64,000 nt of DNA from Candidatus Desulfovibrio intestinavium (GCA_019118345.1 DWZD01000007.1:1-64000); one strand, 5' to 3'; shown: positions 44,562 to 55,909, numbered from the stretch's first letter. Translations and numbers: made by a program. Notes: generated by a model not told the origin, from the letters alone.

Positions 44562-45824
44562 ATGCCTCAGACGCTTGCACAGAAAATTTTGCAGGCCCAT
44601 ACGGACGACGTCATCGAACGTGACGGACAGATTGTGCAGTGCCGCCTTTCTCTGGTGCTGGCCAACGACATCACCGGCCCGCTGGCCATCAAGTCCTTTC
44701 GCGGCATGGGCGCGAAAAAGGTTTTCGACAAGGACAAAATCGCGCTGGTGATGGATCACTTCACCCCGCAGAAGGACATTGACTCCGCCAATCAGGTCAT
44801 GGTGTCGCGTCAGTTCGCCGAGGAAATGGGCATCACCCATTATTACGAGGGCGGCGATTGCGGCGTGGAACACACCCTGCTGCCCGAACGCGGCCTTGTG
44901 GGCCCCGGCGACGTGGTCATCGGCGCGGACAGCCACACCTGCACCTATGGCGGTCTGGGGGCCTTTGCCACGGGCATGGGCTCCACGGACATCGCCGCGG
45001 GCATGGCCCTCGGCGAAACCTGGTTCAAGGTGCCGTCCACCATCCGCGTCAACGTCACGGGCGACATGCCCCGCTGGCTGCGCGGCAAGGATCTCATGCT
45101 CCTGCTCATCAAGACCATCGGCGTGGACGGCGCGCTGTACAAGGCCCTGGAATTCGGCGGCAACGTCATTGACGATCTGCCGGTGGAAGGCCGCCTGACC
45201 ATTGCCAACATGGCCATCGAGGCCGGCGGCAAGGTGGGCCTCTTTGCCGTGGACGAGCAGACCCGCCGCTACTGCGCCGAACACGGCCGCCCCGGCGTGA
45301 CCCTGGAACTGGCCGCCGATCCCGGCGCGCAGTATGAGCGGGTGGTGGATATCGACGTCACCGGGCAGGAACCGGTGGTGGCCTGTCCGCATCTGCCCTC
45401 CAACGTGAAGAACGTCTCCGAGGTGCGGGATACGCCCATCCAGCAGGTGGTCATCGGCTCCTGCACCAACGGCCGCATCAGCGACATGCGCGACGCGGCG
45501 GAAATTTTGCGCGGCCGCAAGGTGGCCAGGGGCGTACGCTGCATCGTCCTGCCCTCCACGCCCGCCGTCTGGAAGCAGAGCCTCAAGGAAGGCCTGCTGG
45601 AAACCTTCATGGATGCGGGCTGCATCGTCGGCCCCTGCACCTGCGGCCCCTGCCTCGGCGGCCACATGGGCATCCTCGGCGACGGCGAACGCGCCGTGGC
45701 CACCACCAACCGCAATTTCCGCGGCCGCATGGGCAGCCTGCAGTCCGAAGTCTATCTCGCCAGCCCGGTGGTGGCCGCCGCCAGCGCCGTGGCGGGCTGC
45801 GTGGCCGGGCCGGATCAACTGTAA
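44562..45824 (+). CDS. leuC: 3-isopropylmalate dehydratase large subunit
   Basis: A 420-residue aconitase-family subunit binding a 4Fe-4S cluster. SHTCTYGGLGAFATGMGSTD, VIGSCTNGRISDMR and GPCTCGPCLGGHMG supply the cluster cysteines. It is the single-domain archaeal-type form (HacA/LeuC2-like length). AAGGAG precedes the ATG. It acts with LeuD encoded 18 bases downstream. Confidence 0.96.
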   Translation: MPQTLAQKILQAHTDDVIERDGQIVQCRLSLVLANDITGPLAIKSFRGMGAKKVFDKDKIALVMDHFTPQKDIDSANQVMVSRQFAEEMGITHYYEGGDCGVEHTLLPERGLVGPGDVVIGADSHTCTYGGLGAFATGMGSTDIAAGMALGETWFKVPSTIRVNVTGDMPRWLRGKDLMLLLIKTIGVDGALYKALEFGGNVIDDLPVEGRLTIANMAIEAGGKVGLFAVDEQTRRYCAEHGRPGVTLELAADPGAQYERVVDIDVTGQEPVVACPHLPSNVKNVSEVRDTPIQQVVIGSCTNGRISDMRDAAEILRGRKVARGVRCIVLPSTPAVWKQSLKEGLLETFMDAGCIVGPCTCGPCLGGHMGILGDGERAVATTNRNFRGRMGSLQSEVYLASPVVAAASAVAGCVAGPDQL

Positions 45825-45842
45825 GCCAGAGGGGACACGACA

Positions 45843-46343
45843 ATGAAATTCACAGGCAAGGCCCACAAGGTGGGCGAACATATTGATACGGACGCCATCA
45901 TTCCCGCGCGCTTTCTGGTGACCACCGACCCCAAGAAGCTGGGGGAAAACTGCATGTCCGGTCTGGAACCCGACTGGGTGAAGCGCGTCGCGCCCGGCGA
46001 CATCATGGTGGCGGGCCGCAACTTCGGTTGCGGTTCTTCCCGCGAGCACGCGCCCATCGCCATTCTCGGCGCGGGCATGCCGGTGGTGGTGGGGCACAGC
46101 TTTGCCCGCATCTTCTACCGCAATGCCTTCAACATGGGCCTGCTCCTGCTGGAAGTGGGCGATGACGTGGACAGGATCGCCGACGGCGATCAGCTGGAAA
46201 TCGACGCCGCCGCCGGCGTCATCCGCGATCTGACCAACGGCGCGGAAATCGCCTGCCCGCCGCTGCCCGCCTCCATGGCGCGCATTGTGGAAAAGGGCGG
46301 TCTGGTCAATTACGTCAAGGAACGGCTGGCCGAAAAGGGCTAG
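45843..46343 (+). CDS. leuD: 3-isopropylmalate dehydratase small subunit
   Basis: A 166-residue swivel-domain partner of Leu[41 protein letters not shown] and [17 protein letters not shown] carry the substrate-binding residues. A strong terminator follows at 46351-46383, so part of the transcripts probably end here. Confidence 0.96.
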   Translation: MKFTGKAHKVGEHIDTDAIIPARFLVTTDPKKLGENCMSGLEPDWVKRVAPGDIMVAGRNFGCGSSREHAPIAILGAGMPVVVGHSFARIFYRNAFNMGLLLLEVGDDVDRIADGDQLEIDAAAGVIRDLTNGAEIACPPLPASMARIVEKGGLVNYVKERLAEKG

Positions 46344-46350
46344 CCGCTTT

Positions 46351-46383
46351 GCCCGGAGTCCGCGCGGCTCCGGGCCTTTTTTT
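46351..46383 (+). terminator. Internal terminator between leuD and leuB
   Basis: GCCCGGAG (46351-46358) with CTCCGGGC (46368-46375), then C and seven Ts. Confidence 0.85.
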
Positions 46384-46418
46384 CCCGCAGCCGGGGCATG
46401 GCCCCGCGAGGTACAGCG

Positions 46419-47492
46419 ATGAAAAAGACAATCTGCCTGCTGCCGGGCGACTTCTGCGGCCCGGAAATCATGGAGCAGGGCGTGGCCGTGCTCAAGGCCG
46501 TGGCCGCCAAATTCAACCATGAATTCGTGTTCGAGACCGCACTTATCGGCGGTGCGGCCATTGACGCCACGGGCGGCCCCCTGCCCGAGGCCACCATCGA
46601 AGCCTGCCGCAAGGCCGACGCCGTCTTTCTGGCCGCCGTGGGCGGGCCGAAATGGGATAATCTTGATCCCTCCATCCGCCCGGAAAAGGGCCTGCTGGGC
46701 ATCCGCAAGGCCCTCGGCCTCTTTGCCAACCTGCGCCCGGCCATGCTCCTGCCCGAACTGGCCGGGGCCTGCCTGCTGCGTCCCGACGTGGCCGCGCGCG
46801 GCCTTGACCTCATCGTGGTGCGCGAACTGACCGGCGACATCTACTTCGGCGAGCCGCGCGGCATCGAAACCCGCGACGGGCAGCGCGTGGGCTTCAACAC
46901 CATGATCTACAGCGAGGAGGAGGTGCGCCGCATCGCCAAGGTGGCCTTCGAGGCCGCCCGCCTGCGCCGCAAGAAGGTCTGCTCCGTGGAAAAGAGCAAC
47001 GTCCTCGAGACCTCCCGCCTCTGGAAAAGCGTGGTGGAGGAAACCCACAAGGACTATCCCGACATCGAACTCAGCCACATGTACGTGGACAACGCCGCCA
47101 TGCAGCTGGTACGCGATCCCTCGCAGTTCGACGTCATCGTGACCGGCAACATCTTCGGCGACATCCTTTCCGACGAGGCCTCGGTCATCACCGGTTCGCT
47201 GGGCATGCTGCCCTCGGCCTCCCTGGGCGCGTCCGGCCCGGGCCTTTTCGAGCCCATTCACGGTTCGGCCCCGGACATCGCCGGACAGGACAAGGTCAAT
47301 CCGCTGGCCACCATCCTTTCGGCCGCCATGCTCCTGCGCATGGCCTTCGGGCTGGAAACGGAAGCCGCGGCCGTGGAAAAGGCCGTGCGCGCCGTGCTGG
47401 CCGACGGCTACCGCACCGGCGACATCATGGAAGACGGCAAGACCCTGGTCGGCTGCAAGGAAATGGGCCGTCTGGTCATCGAACGCCTGTAA
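46419..47492 (+). CDS. leuB: 3-isopropylmalate dehydrogenase
   Basis: A 357-residue NAD-dependent dehydrogenase completing the leucine-specific steps. Conserved: [79 protein letters not shown] and [23 protein letters not shown] 46419 has GAGG 8 bases upstream; an ATG at 46398 adds seven unconserved residues. The usual order leuA-leuC-leuD-leuB is kept. Confidence 0.96.
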   Translation: MKKTICLLPGDFCGPEIMEQGVAVLKAVAAKFNHEFVFETALIGGAAIDATGGPLPEATIEACRKADAVFLAAVGGPKWDNLDPSIRPEKGLLGIRKALGLFANLRPAMLLPELAGACLLRPDVAARGLDLIVVRELTGDIYFGEPRGIETRDGQRVGFNTMIYSEEEVRRIAKVAFEAARLRRKKVCSVEKSNVLETSRLWKSVVEETHKDYPDIELSHMYVDNAAMQLVRDPSQFDVIVTGNIFGDILSDEASVITGSLGMLPSASLGASGPGLFEPIHGSAPDIAGQDKVNPLATILSAAMLLRMAFGLETEAAAVEKAVRAVLADGYRTGDIMEDGKTLVGCKEMGRLVIERL

Positions 47493-47500
47493 AACGACAT

Positions 47501-47535
47501 CCTGTCGCGGCGGGGGCCTGCCTCGCCGCGACAGG
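47501..47535 (+). terminator. Perfect 12-bp hairpin after leuB
   Basis: CCTGTCGCGGCG (47501-47512) with CGCCGCGACAGG (47524-47535), loop of 11; no T run follows. Confidence 0.6.
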
Positions 47536-47615
47536 CGGACGGAACACGGCTCTTTGTCCGCCCCGGCGCGCCGTCCCCTGCGGATGGGCGGGGACATTTT
47601 TCGGGAGGCAGGCGC

Positions 47616-48092
47616 ATGGACTGGGATGGATGGGAAATCTGCGCCGTCGTGGCGGGCCTCTGTCTGGCCCTGCTGGGCCATTTTGTCGTTTCCGGCCTGG
47701 CCATCCGCCATTTGTGGCGTCTGCCGCCGCAGACGTCTCTTGACAAGGTGCTGCTGGGGACGCTGATCTTCCGCCTGCTGCTGGATGGCTCTCTGGTGGC
47801 GGCCCATTTCCTGCTGCCGGGCGAGATCCCGGACCCCGAGCGGCTGGGCGGCATGACCATGGAACGCTTCCTGCTCAACCTGGCCCCGCTGAGCGTGCTG
47901 CTGAACGGCGTCATCATCTTTGCCGCCTGGCGTCATCGGCGGAACATGCCGCCCAAAGGCCCCATCGTGCTGTTCATGTGTCTGTCCGCCTTCGCCTGGC
48001 TGGAACTGGGGCTGGGGCTGCTGACCATCTTCATGCCGCTGTTCCTGTTTGCCCTGTTCATGTATCTGCTCTATCAGGTCATCGACAGATAG
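47616..48092 (+). CDS. Small four-helix membrane protein of unknown function
   Basis: A 158-residue protein with about four membrane helices (CAVVAGLCLALLGHFVV, VLLGTLIFRLLLDGSLVAAHF, NLAPLSVLLNGVIIFAAW, LGLGLLTIFMPLFLFALFMYLL), starting at ATG 47616 after GGGAGG. The last nine residues, YLLYQVIDR, are the same as the end of the next gene product, because the 3' end of this gene lies inside a tandem duplication. Family not recognised. Confidence 0.65.
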   Translation: MDWDGWEICAVVAGLCLALLGHFVVSGLAIRHLWRLPPQTSLDKVLLGTLIFRLLLDGSLVAAHFLLPGEIPDPERLGGMTMERFLLNLAPLSVLLNGVIIFAAWRHRRNMPPKGPIVLFMCLSAFAWLELGLGLLTIFMPLFLFALFMYLLYQVIDR

Positions 48093-49020
48093 GAACAGAA
48101 GGTGCGGGCGGTCGGACGCCCGGAGGAGCGTCGAATGGATATATGGGGCGTATTGGACTGGGCAAGCCTGCTGCTGATTTGTGCCGGCGCCGCCGGGGCG
48201 GCATACGTCCTGTGGGAACGCCCGACGAAGCGCTGGGGCCTCTGGCAGGCGATCATGGTCGCGGGGGGCTGTTGGCTCCTGCTGAAATGGCTGCGCTTGT
48301 GCCTGCTGCTGCATAGGGGAAGCGAGATGCTGTTGCGCCAGGAGGGCGAGATGCCGGCGCAGGGCGTGGCATCGGCGCTGATCGACTGCGCGGACATGGT
48401 GTTGACCCTGTTTATCTGCCTGCTCGGCATCCGCTACCTGTGGCAATGCCTGCGGGGCAGGCGGGAACGTTCGCTGTGGCGCATGCTCCCTGTCGGCTTC
48501 TTCACCTTGCTGAGCCTGTCGGTAGTGTTGAATATCGTGGCGGGCATCGCCGGGTATCTGCTCTATCAGGTCATCGACAGATAGGAACAGACGGTGGGGG
48601 CAGGCGGACGCCCGGAGGGGTGTCGAATGGATATATGGGGCGGATTGGACAAGGCAAGCCTGCTGCTGATTTGTGTCGGCGCCGCCGGGGCGGCATAGGT
48701 CTTGTGGGAACGCCCGACGAATCGCTGGGGCCTCTGGCAGGCGATCATGGACGCGGGGGGCTGTCTGCTCCTGCTGAAATGGCTGCACATGTGCCTGCTG
48801 TTGGGCTGGAGGAGCGAGATGCCGGCGCTGGGCGTGGTGTCGGCGCTGATCGCCTGCGCGCAAACGGTGTTGGCCCTGTTTATCTGCCCGCTCGGCATCC
48901 GCTACCTGTGGCAATGCCTGCGGGGCAGGCGGGAACGCTCGCTGTGGCGCATGCTCCCTGTCGGCTTCTTCATCTGGCTGAGCCTGTGGGAAGTGTTGAA
49001 TATCGTGGCGGTCATCGCCG
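48063..49020 (+). repeat. Tandem duplication of a membrane-protein gene
   Basis: The block from 48063 (TATCTGCTCTATCAGGTCAT...) recurs from 48555, an offset of 492 bp, and the two copies stay clearly alike to about 49010. The second copy carries a short internal deletion and several substitutions. Confidence 0.85.
48135..48584 (+). CDS. Small membrane protein, intact copy of a tandem duplicate
   Basis: A 149-residue protein with about four hydrophobic helices (ASLLLICAGAAGAAYVL, GLWQAIMVAGGCWLLLKWL, MVLTLFICLLGIRYLW, LPVGFFTLLSLSVVLNIVAGI). ATG 48135 has GGAGGAG 7 bases upstream; the frame is open to 48102. The protein ends YLLYQVIDR as in the preceding gene. Family not recognised; it is the intact version of the broken copy that follows. 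Confidence 0.65.
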   Translation: MDIWGVLDWASLLLICAGAAGAAYVLWERPTKRWGLWQAIMVAGGCWLLLKWLRLCLLLHRGSEMLLRQEGEMPAQGVASALIDCADMVLTLFICLLGIRYLWQCLRGRRERSLWRMLPVGFFTLLSLSVVLNIVAGIAGYLLYQVIDR

Positions 49021-49037
49021 CGCTGGGCGCGCGCTGA
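48627..49037 (+). pseudogene. Broken copy of the small membrane protein (in-frame stop)
   Basis: ATG 48627 follows the same GGAGG-type site as its intact paralog and opens MDIWGGLDKASLLLICVGAAGAA, then TAG at 48696-48698 stands where the paralog has TAC (Tyr). After the stop the same frame continues to 49037 with WERPTNRWGLWQAI and the rest of the protein. A restart at TTG 48702 is possible, but no ribosome site is visible. Confidence 0.8.
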
Positions 49038-49098
49038 GCGGACGCGAAAAACGGGCCCGCACAGGGCGGGATGACCACGACTGCCGGGAGGAGCACCT

Positions 49099-49335
49099 GT
49101 GTACGTCATACTTTCGGGACTGATTCTGCTCTGCGCGGTGGGCTTTCTGGCCGTGCGCTGGACGGCGGGCAGGCAGGGCGTGATCAACCTGCTCATCCGC
49201 TTCATTCTGGCGGCGGCCATCGGCGTTTTTGTCGGATATGCGGCCCTCTGGCTCTGCCGCATCGTGGTGCTGGCCGCCCTGCTGGGACTGGCGGTCTTTC
49301 TGCTGGCCTTCAAGAAACTCTTTGACTTGCGCTGA
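49099..49335 (+). CDS. Very small membrane protein of unknown function
   Basis: A 78-residue protein from GTG 49099 with GGGAGGAG about 7 bases upstream. Two or three hydrophobic helices (VILSGLILLCAVGFLAVRW, IRFILAAAIGVFVGYAALWL, VVLAALLGLAVFLLAF) and a short basic end. Some SigmaK-controlled BofA-type proteins have a similar look, but the resemblance is only general. Confidence 0.6.
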   Translation: MYVILSGLILLCAVGFLAVRWTAGRQGVINLLIRFILAAAIGVFVGYAALWLCRIVVLAALLGLAVFLLAFKKLFDLR

Positions 49336-49367
49336 GCGGGCGGCATCCCGCCGGGAAGGAGGCTGGC

Positions 49368-50333
49368 ATGCGGATTTTGCTGGCGTGCGTCAATACGGCG
49401 GTATCGCTCATCGGCTATAATACGGAAAAACGGCAGGTCTTCTGGTACTGTCCCGGCAATGTGCTGCGCGCCTGCGGCGCCTGCTGGCACGACGGCGCGC
49501 TGTACGTCGTGACGGACAATGTGCTGCAGCGGCTGGACGCCTCGGGCATACGGGTCTCGGGCCTGCCCGGGCCGCACGCCAATCTCGCCCACAGCGTGAA
49601 AGCCCTCGGGCCGTCATTGCTCGGGGTGGCCGATACGGGCAATTCCCGCATCCTCCTGTACAGCGGCGGCGCAAGCAGCCTGAGCCTCTCGCCGCTGGAG
49701 GGCTGGGGAGACAGCCTGCCGCCGGACGCCATTCATCTCAATGACCTTGTGCCGTGGCGGGACGGGGTGCTGGCCACGGCCTTCTGTCATCAGCCTTTTG
49801 CGCACTGGAAGCGATCCTCCCTGCGCTGGAAGGAGGAAGGCTGGGGGCTGATCTTCCATCTGCGGCGGCATCAGGGCCGCACCGTGACGCGCATTGTGGC
49901 CAGCGGCCTGAATTGCCCGCATTCCCTGACCCTGCATGAGGGCGACGTGTACTGCTGCTCCTCGGCGTCGGGCACGTTTTTCCGCTATCAGGCGGATGCG
50001 CACGGCCTGCTGCGGGAGGCGCAGCGCTGGAACATCACGGACAGTCATTTTTTGCGCGGCTGCCTGCGTCTGCCCGGCGGCTGGCTGCTGGGCGGCTCCT
50101 CGCAGCGGCATCAGGCCGAGGGCGGCGGCATCATGCTCTATCATCTGGCCGATGCGGGGACGGTAACGCCCCTGCCCGTGGGCAGGCTGGGCGAAATCTA
50201 CGACATCCTGCCGTGGGATGACGCCCTCATGCCCGGCATCAGCGCCATGCTGGCCCGGCAACCGCTGCTGGATCTCGAGGGCGAATTCCCGCCCCGCTGC
50301 GTCCTGCCGCCTGACTATGGCGGCCCGGCATAA
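49368..50333 (+). CDS. Beta-propeller-like protein of unknown function
   Basis: A 321-residue protein with repeated strands of the WYxxGNVLRACGACWHDGALYVVTDN and LLGVADTGNSRILLY kind, pointing to a six-bladed propeller of the NHL/SMP-30 type. HLNDLVPWRDGVLATAFC and NCPHSLTLHEGDVYCC hold conserved-looking Asn, Asp and His that could line a metal or ligand site. No signal peptide, so cytoplasmic. The reaction, if any, is unknown. Ribosome site AAGGAGG is 8 bases upstream. Confidence 0.6.
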   Translation: MRILLACVNTAVSLIGYNTEKRQVFWYCPGNVLRACGACWHDGALYVVTDNVLQRLDASGIRVSGLPGPHANLAHSVKALGPSLLGVADTGNSRILLYSGGASSLSLSPLEGWGDSLPPDAIHLNDLVPWRDGVLATAFCHQPFAHWKRSSLRWKEEGWGLIFHLRRHQGRTVTRIVASGLNCPHSLTLHEGDVYCCSSASGTFFRYQADAHGLLREAQRWNITDSHFLRGCLRLPGGWLLGGSSQRHQAEGGGIMLYHLADAGTVTPLPVGRLGEIYDILPWDDALMPGISAMLARQPLLDLEGEFPPRCVLPPDYGGPA

Positions 50334-50374
50334 GGCCCTCCCGACCGGCGGCGCGCGGCCGCCCGGAACGGCAC

Positions 50375-50403
50375 TTGACACGGCGGCGGGAATTGCGTAT
50401 GGT
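50375..50403 (+). promoter_or_regulatory. Sigma-70-type promoter of the str operon
   Basis: TTGACA (50375-50380), 17-base spacer, TATGGT (50398-50403), about 80 bases before rpsL. Confidence 0.7.
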
Positions 50404-50486
50404 TCGCCGCTCTGGACGGTATCGGCATGGTGCCCGCCGTCCCGCCCCCCTTGGGGCAACGTGGTCAAGATCATCTGGAGGAATTC

Positions 50487-50858
50487 ATGCCTACTATCAA
50501 CCAGCTTATCCGCATCGAGCGGAAGGCGGTGGTGAAGCGCAGGAAAACCCCGGCCCTGCAGGCCTGCCCGCAGCGCCGCGGCGTGTGCACCCGCGTGTAC
50601 ACCACCACCCCCAAGAAGCCGAACTCAGCTCTCCGCAAGGTCGCCCGCGTGCGCCTGACCAACGGGATCGAAGTGACGGCCTACATCCCCGGCGAAGGTC
50701 ACAACCTTCAGGAACACTCCGTGGTGCTCATCCGCGGCGGCCGCGTCAAGGACTTGCCCGGCGTGCGTTACCACATCGTGCGCGGTACCCTTGACACCTC
50801 CGGCGTGGCTGATCGCCGCAAGAGCCGTTCCAAGTACGGCGCCAAGCGTCCGAAGTAG
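50487..50858 (+). CDS. rpsL: 30S ribosomal protein S12
   Basis: A 123-residue decoding-centre protein. [20 protein letters not shown] carries Lys43 (PKKPNS) in the streptomycin-sensitive form, and [13 protein letters not shown] holds the second decoding loop with its Lys. GGAGG lies 6 bases before ATG 50487. It opens the str gene string rpsL-rpsG-fusA. Confidence 0.98.
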   Translation: MPTINQLIRIERKAVVKRRKTPALQACPQRRGVCTRVYTTTPKKPNSALRKVARVRLTNGIEVTAYIPGEGHNLQEHSVVLIRGGRVKDLPGVRYHIVRGTLDTSGVADRRKSRSKYGAKRPK

Positions 50859-50963
50859 TTTTTTTGCGCACGGCGTACGCCATGCACCGTCAGGCCGCGC
50901 CCCGGCGCGCCGACGCTGCGGGGCTGGTGACGCCGCAACTGCTGCCTTTTCAAGGAGAATATC

Positions 50964-51434
50964 ATGCCCCGTAAAGGTCCTGTCCCGAAGAGGGAAGTTC
51001 TGCCCGATCCGCTGTACAACAGCCGCCTCGTGACCAAGTTCGTCAACCGTCTCATGTACGACGGCAAGAAGGGCGCGGCTGAAAAGATTTTCTACAGCTC
51101 GCTGGAAAATCTCGCCGAAAAAACCGGTGAAGATCCCATGCGCGCCTTTGAAAAGGCGCTGGAAAACGTCAAGCCGCATCTGGAAGTCAAGGCCCGCCGC
51201 GTGGGCGGCGCCACCTATCAGGTGCCGATGGAAGTGCGTCCTGAACGTCAGGTCTCCCTGTCTATCCGCTGGCTGATCAACTATGCCCGCTCGCGCGGCG
51301 AGAAGGGCATGACCTCCAAACTTTCCGCCGAACTGCTGGACGCCTACAACGGCCGTGGCGGCGCGGTGAAGAAGCGCGAGGACACCCACCGCATGGCCGA
51401 AGCCAACAAGGCCTTCGCCCACTATCGCTGGTAA
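50964..51434 (+). CDS. rpsG: 30S ribosomal protein S7
   Basis: A 156-residue 16S-rRNA-binding protein: [56 protein letters not shown] and [20 protein letters not shown]. Normal length. AAGGAG upstream. Confidence 0.98.
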   Translation: MPRKGPVPKREVLPDPLYNSRLVTKFVNRLMYDGKKGAAEKIFYSSLENLAEKTGEDPMRAFEKALENVKPHLEVKARRVGGATYQVPMEVRPERQVSLSIRWLINYARSRGEKGMTSKLSAELLDAYNGRGGAVKKREDTHRMAEANKAFAHYRW

Positions 51435-51530
51435 TTCGCGTTCCCGTTCCACGTAGAGCACGCCGCGCCCGCAAGGGCGCGGTGTTGATTCAAGCCCCCA
51501 ACAGCCATAATCCCCTCAGGGAGGAAGACC

Positions 51531-53609
<2,079 letters not shown>

Positions 53610-53639
53610 TGCGCACTTGCTGAAACGGCTGTGAAACCG

Positions 53640-53690
53640 GAGGCGGGGATTGTGTCCGAAAGGGCGGAATTCCCGCCTCTTATGCCTTTT
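53640..53690 (+). terminator. Terminator-like hairpin after fusA
   Basis: GAGGCGGG and CCCGCCTC arms with a loop of about 20 bases, followed at a short distance by CTTTTTCCTT. A GAATTC site lies in the right arm. Confidence 0.6.
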
Positions 53691-53716
53691 TCCTTCAACC
53701 GCAAGCAGGGTCAAGG

Positions 53717-54904
53717 ATGAAACAGGATTTGCCTCGGGGCTTCCGGGTCGGCGTGGCCGCCGCCGGATTCAAAAAGCCCGGCCGCAACGATATCGGCCTG
53801 ATTGTTTCCGACCGCCCGGCCGTCATGGCCGCGCTCTTTACCACCAATGCCTTCAAGGCCGCCCCCGTGCAGGTGGGACAGGAAATTCTGGCCCGCTACG
53901 GCACGGCCCGCGCCGTTCTGGCCAATTCCGGGCAGGCCAACGCTTGTACCGGCCGGGAAGGGCTGGAAAACTGCCGCGAGACGCAGCGTCTGGTGGCTGA
54001 GGCCGTGGGCCTTGCGCCGCACGAGATTGTGCCCCTGTCCACGGGCGTCATCGGCGCACAGCTCAAGATGGACTTGTGGCGGGCCGCCGTGCCGGCACTG
54101 GCGGCAAGCCTCGGCACGCAGGATGCCGAGGGCTTCACCCGGGCCTTCATGACCACGGACGCCTTTCCCAAGTTTGTTACCCGCACGGTGCGCCTTGGCG
54201 GCGGCGAAGTGCGGCTGGCGGGCATGGCCAAGGGCGCGGGCATGATCTGCCCCAACATGGCCACCATGCTGTCCGTGGTGCTCACCGATGCCGCTGTGGA
54301 CGGCGAAGCCTGGCAGGACATGTTTGCCCGTGCCGTGGCCAAGACCTTCAACCGGGTGTCCGTGGACGGGGATACCTCCACCAACGACACCGTGCTCGGG
54401 CTGGCCAATGGCGCATCGGGCGTTTCGGCGGCAGCCGGGGACGACGCGCGGCGGCTGGAGGATGCCCTGACCGATGTGCTGGGCCGCCTCGCCCAGATGC
54501 TGGTCAAGGACGGCGAAGGCGCGACCAAGGTCATGCATATCAGCGTATGCGGCGCGGCCAGCAATGCCGACGCCGAGCAGGTGGCGCGCACCGTGGCGCA
54601 TTCCCAGCTGGTCAAGACGGCCATTTACGGTCAGGACGCCAACTGGGGCCGCATTGTGGCCGCTGTGGGCCGCAGCGGCGTGCCGGTCGATCCTGACGCC
54701 GTACGCCTGACGCTTTGCGGTATTGAGCGCTTCCGCGACGGCCAGCCGGTCAATGATCATCTGGAAGAACAGCTGGCCGAGCTGCTCAAGGGCAAGGATA
54801 TTGAAGTGGGCATCGAGTTGGGCGACGGCCCGGGCGAGGCCGCTGTGCATGCCTCTGACCTCAGCCACGACTATGTGAGTCTGAATGCGGACTACCGTTC
54901 CTGA
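53717..54904 (+). CDS. argJ: Bifunctional glutamate N-acetyltransferase / amino-acid acetyltransferase
   Basis: A 395-residue precursor of the cyclic arginine pathway, moving the acetyl group from N-acetylornithine to glutamate. KGAGMICPNMATMLSVVLTD contains the Ala-Thr self-cleavage site whose Thr becomes the nucleophile; VDGDTSTNDTVLG and AIYGQDANWGRIVAAVG are other signatures. The C-terminus ends NADYRS as expected. Stands alone between fusA and convergent genes. Confidence 0.96.
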   Translation: MKQDLPRGFRVGVAAAGFKKPGRNDIGLIVSDRPAVMAALFTTNAFKAAPVQVGQEILARYGTARAVLANSGQANACTGREGLENCRETQRLVAEAVGLAPHEIVPLSTGVIGAQLKMDLWRAAVPALAASLGTQDAEGFTRAFMTTDAFPKFVTRTVRLGGGEVRLAGMAKGAGMICPNMATMLSVVLTDAAVDGEAWQDMFARAVAKTFNRVSVDGDTSTNDTVLGLANGASGVSAAAGDDARRLEDALTDVLGRLAQMLVKDGEGATKVMHISVCGAASNADAEQVARTVAHSQLVKTAIYGQDANWGRIVAAVGRSGVPVDPDAVRLTLCGIERFRDGQPVNDHLEEQLAELLKGKDIEVGIELGDGPGEAAVHASDLSHDYVSLNADYRS

Positions 54905-54936
54905 TCGTTGCGAATGACGGCCTGATCGGGCAAAGC

Positions 54937-54967
54937 GGGGGGCAAAGGCCGCGGGCCTTTGCCCCCC
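54937..54967. terminator. Convergent 14-bp hairpin between argJ and the radical SAM gene
   Basis: GGGGGGCAAAGGCC (54937-54950), loop GCG, GGCCTTTGCCCCCC (54954-54967), placed between two convergent stops. Confidence 0.7.
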
Positions 54968-55018
54968 CGCCGTGTTTGCCGGAAGCGCTTGCCGGAACGG
55001 ACGGTGCATTGCCCGCTC

Positions 55019-55909
55019 TCAGCCAAAAAAGAAATCGTGCTCCATACCGGCATCCTCGGCCTGGCGGACAAAGAATTCGGCAAGCGGATAATACGGCTCC
55101 CACGGCCTGTCGGTAATGTCGAAAGCGTACAGGACTCTTTTGATATCCAGTCGGCGGCAGGTGTCGAAAAAGCGCTGTATGGCGTGCGGATGGGCTGAAT
55201 CGCGATTGATGATGTACTTGATTTCCAGCGCGTCGGGCCGCACAAGCTGCTGCCGGTAGCGGCCGAGATTTTCAATGACCTGATCCCAGGCGTCAATGCC
55301 CTTGATACGGGCGTAACCCGCGGCGTCTCCGCTGTCCAGACTGACATTGACCACGGCCTGTCCCCGACGCAAGACCTCGGCAATGGCCGGGGAGAAGCGC
55401 ACGGCGTTGGTGTGGATAAACTGGCGGTAGCCCCGTCCGGCAAGCAGGATGACCTGTTCGTCGAATTCCGGCAGCAGGGTGGATTCTCCGCCGCCCCAGG
55501 CAAAGGTGCAGGCGTCGGCAATGACCTCCTGCGCCATGAGGCTTTGCAGGATGTCCGCAATGGAAAAAAGGGGCGGCTTGGGTTTGACGTTCCAGAAGGG
55601 GCAGTAGGTGCAACGGCAGTTGCAGTAGTGGCGATGGTGGTTGATGAGCACCTGAGAGAAGGAAAGACGGGGCGGAAAGGGCGTGAGGCTGTCGTCGGGC
55701 ACCTGCGCAAGGCGATTGCAGGTAGGGGAGCAGGTCGGGCGCTGCTGCCGGAAGCGGCGCTGCATGAGCTGCAGATAACGCAGATAGCCCGCAACCGGAA
55801 ACGGGCCTCCGTGGTAATCAAGCCGAAAGCCGCACTGCGCCGTACAGCAGGGAAGCAGGGCCTCGGGTTCGATATTCAGCGTGGAAAACATGTCCCGGCA
55901 GGTCAGCAT
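55019..55909 (-). CDS. Radical SAM protein of unknown function
   Basis: A 296-residue protein. The radical SAM cluster motif is at about residue 95 as HYCNCRCTYCPFW (C-x3-C-x2-C), followed by FAWGGGESTLLPEF (the GGE SAM-contact motif), HTNAVRFSP and NVSLDSGD. Extra cysteines upstream, CCTAQCGF and CSPTC, could bind a second cluster; no C-terminal SPASM cluster is seen. The substrate is unknown. ATG 55909 is preferred since the residues before it are not protein-like. It lies about 100 bases after phnX on the same strand and may belong with it. Confidence 0.8.
   Translation of the reverse strand: MLTCRDMFSTLNIEPEALLPCCTAQCGFRLDYHGGPFPVAGYLRYLQLMQRRFRQQRPTCSPTCNRLAQVPDDSLTPFPPRLSFSQVLINHHRHYCNCRCTYCPFWNVKPKPPLFSIADILQSLMAQEVIADACTFAWGGGESTLLPEFDEQVILLAGRGYRQFIHTNAVRFSPAIAEVLRRGQAVVNVSLDSGDAAGYARIKGIDAWDQVIENLGRYRQQLVRPDALEIKYIINRDSAHPHAIQRFFDTCRRLDIKRVLYAFDITDRPWEPYYPLAEFFVRQAEDAGMEHDFFFG

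Noticed and set aside
44520-49592. Minus-strand open frame of 1690 codons across the leu operon
   Set aside because: It is antisense to leuA-leuC-leuD-leuB and several other genes; long antisense frames are common at this GC content, and its composition (Ala, Gly, His, Gln, Arg) is not protein-like.
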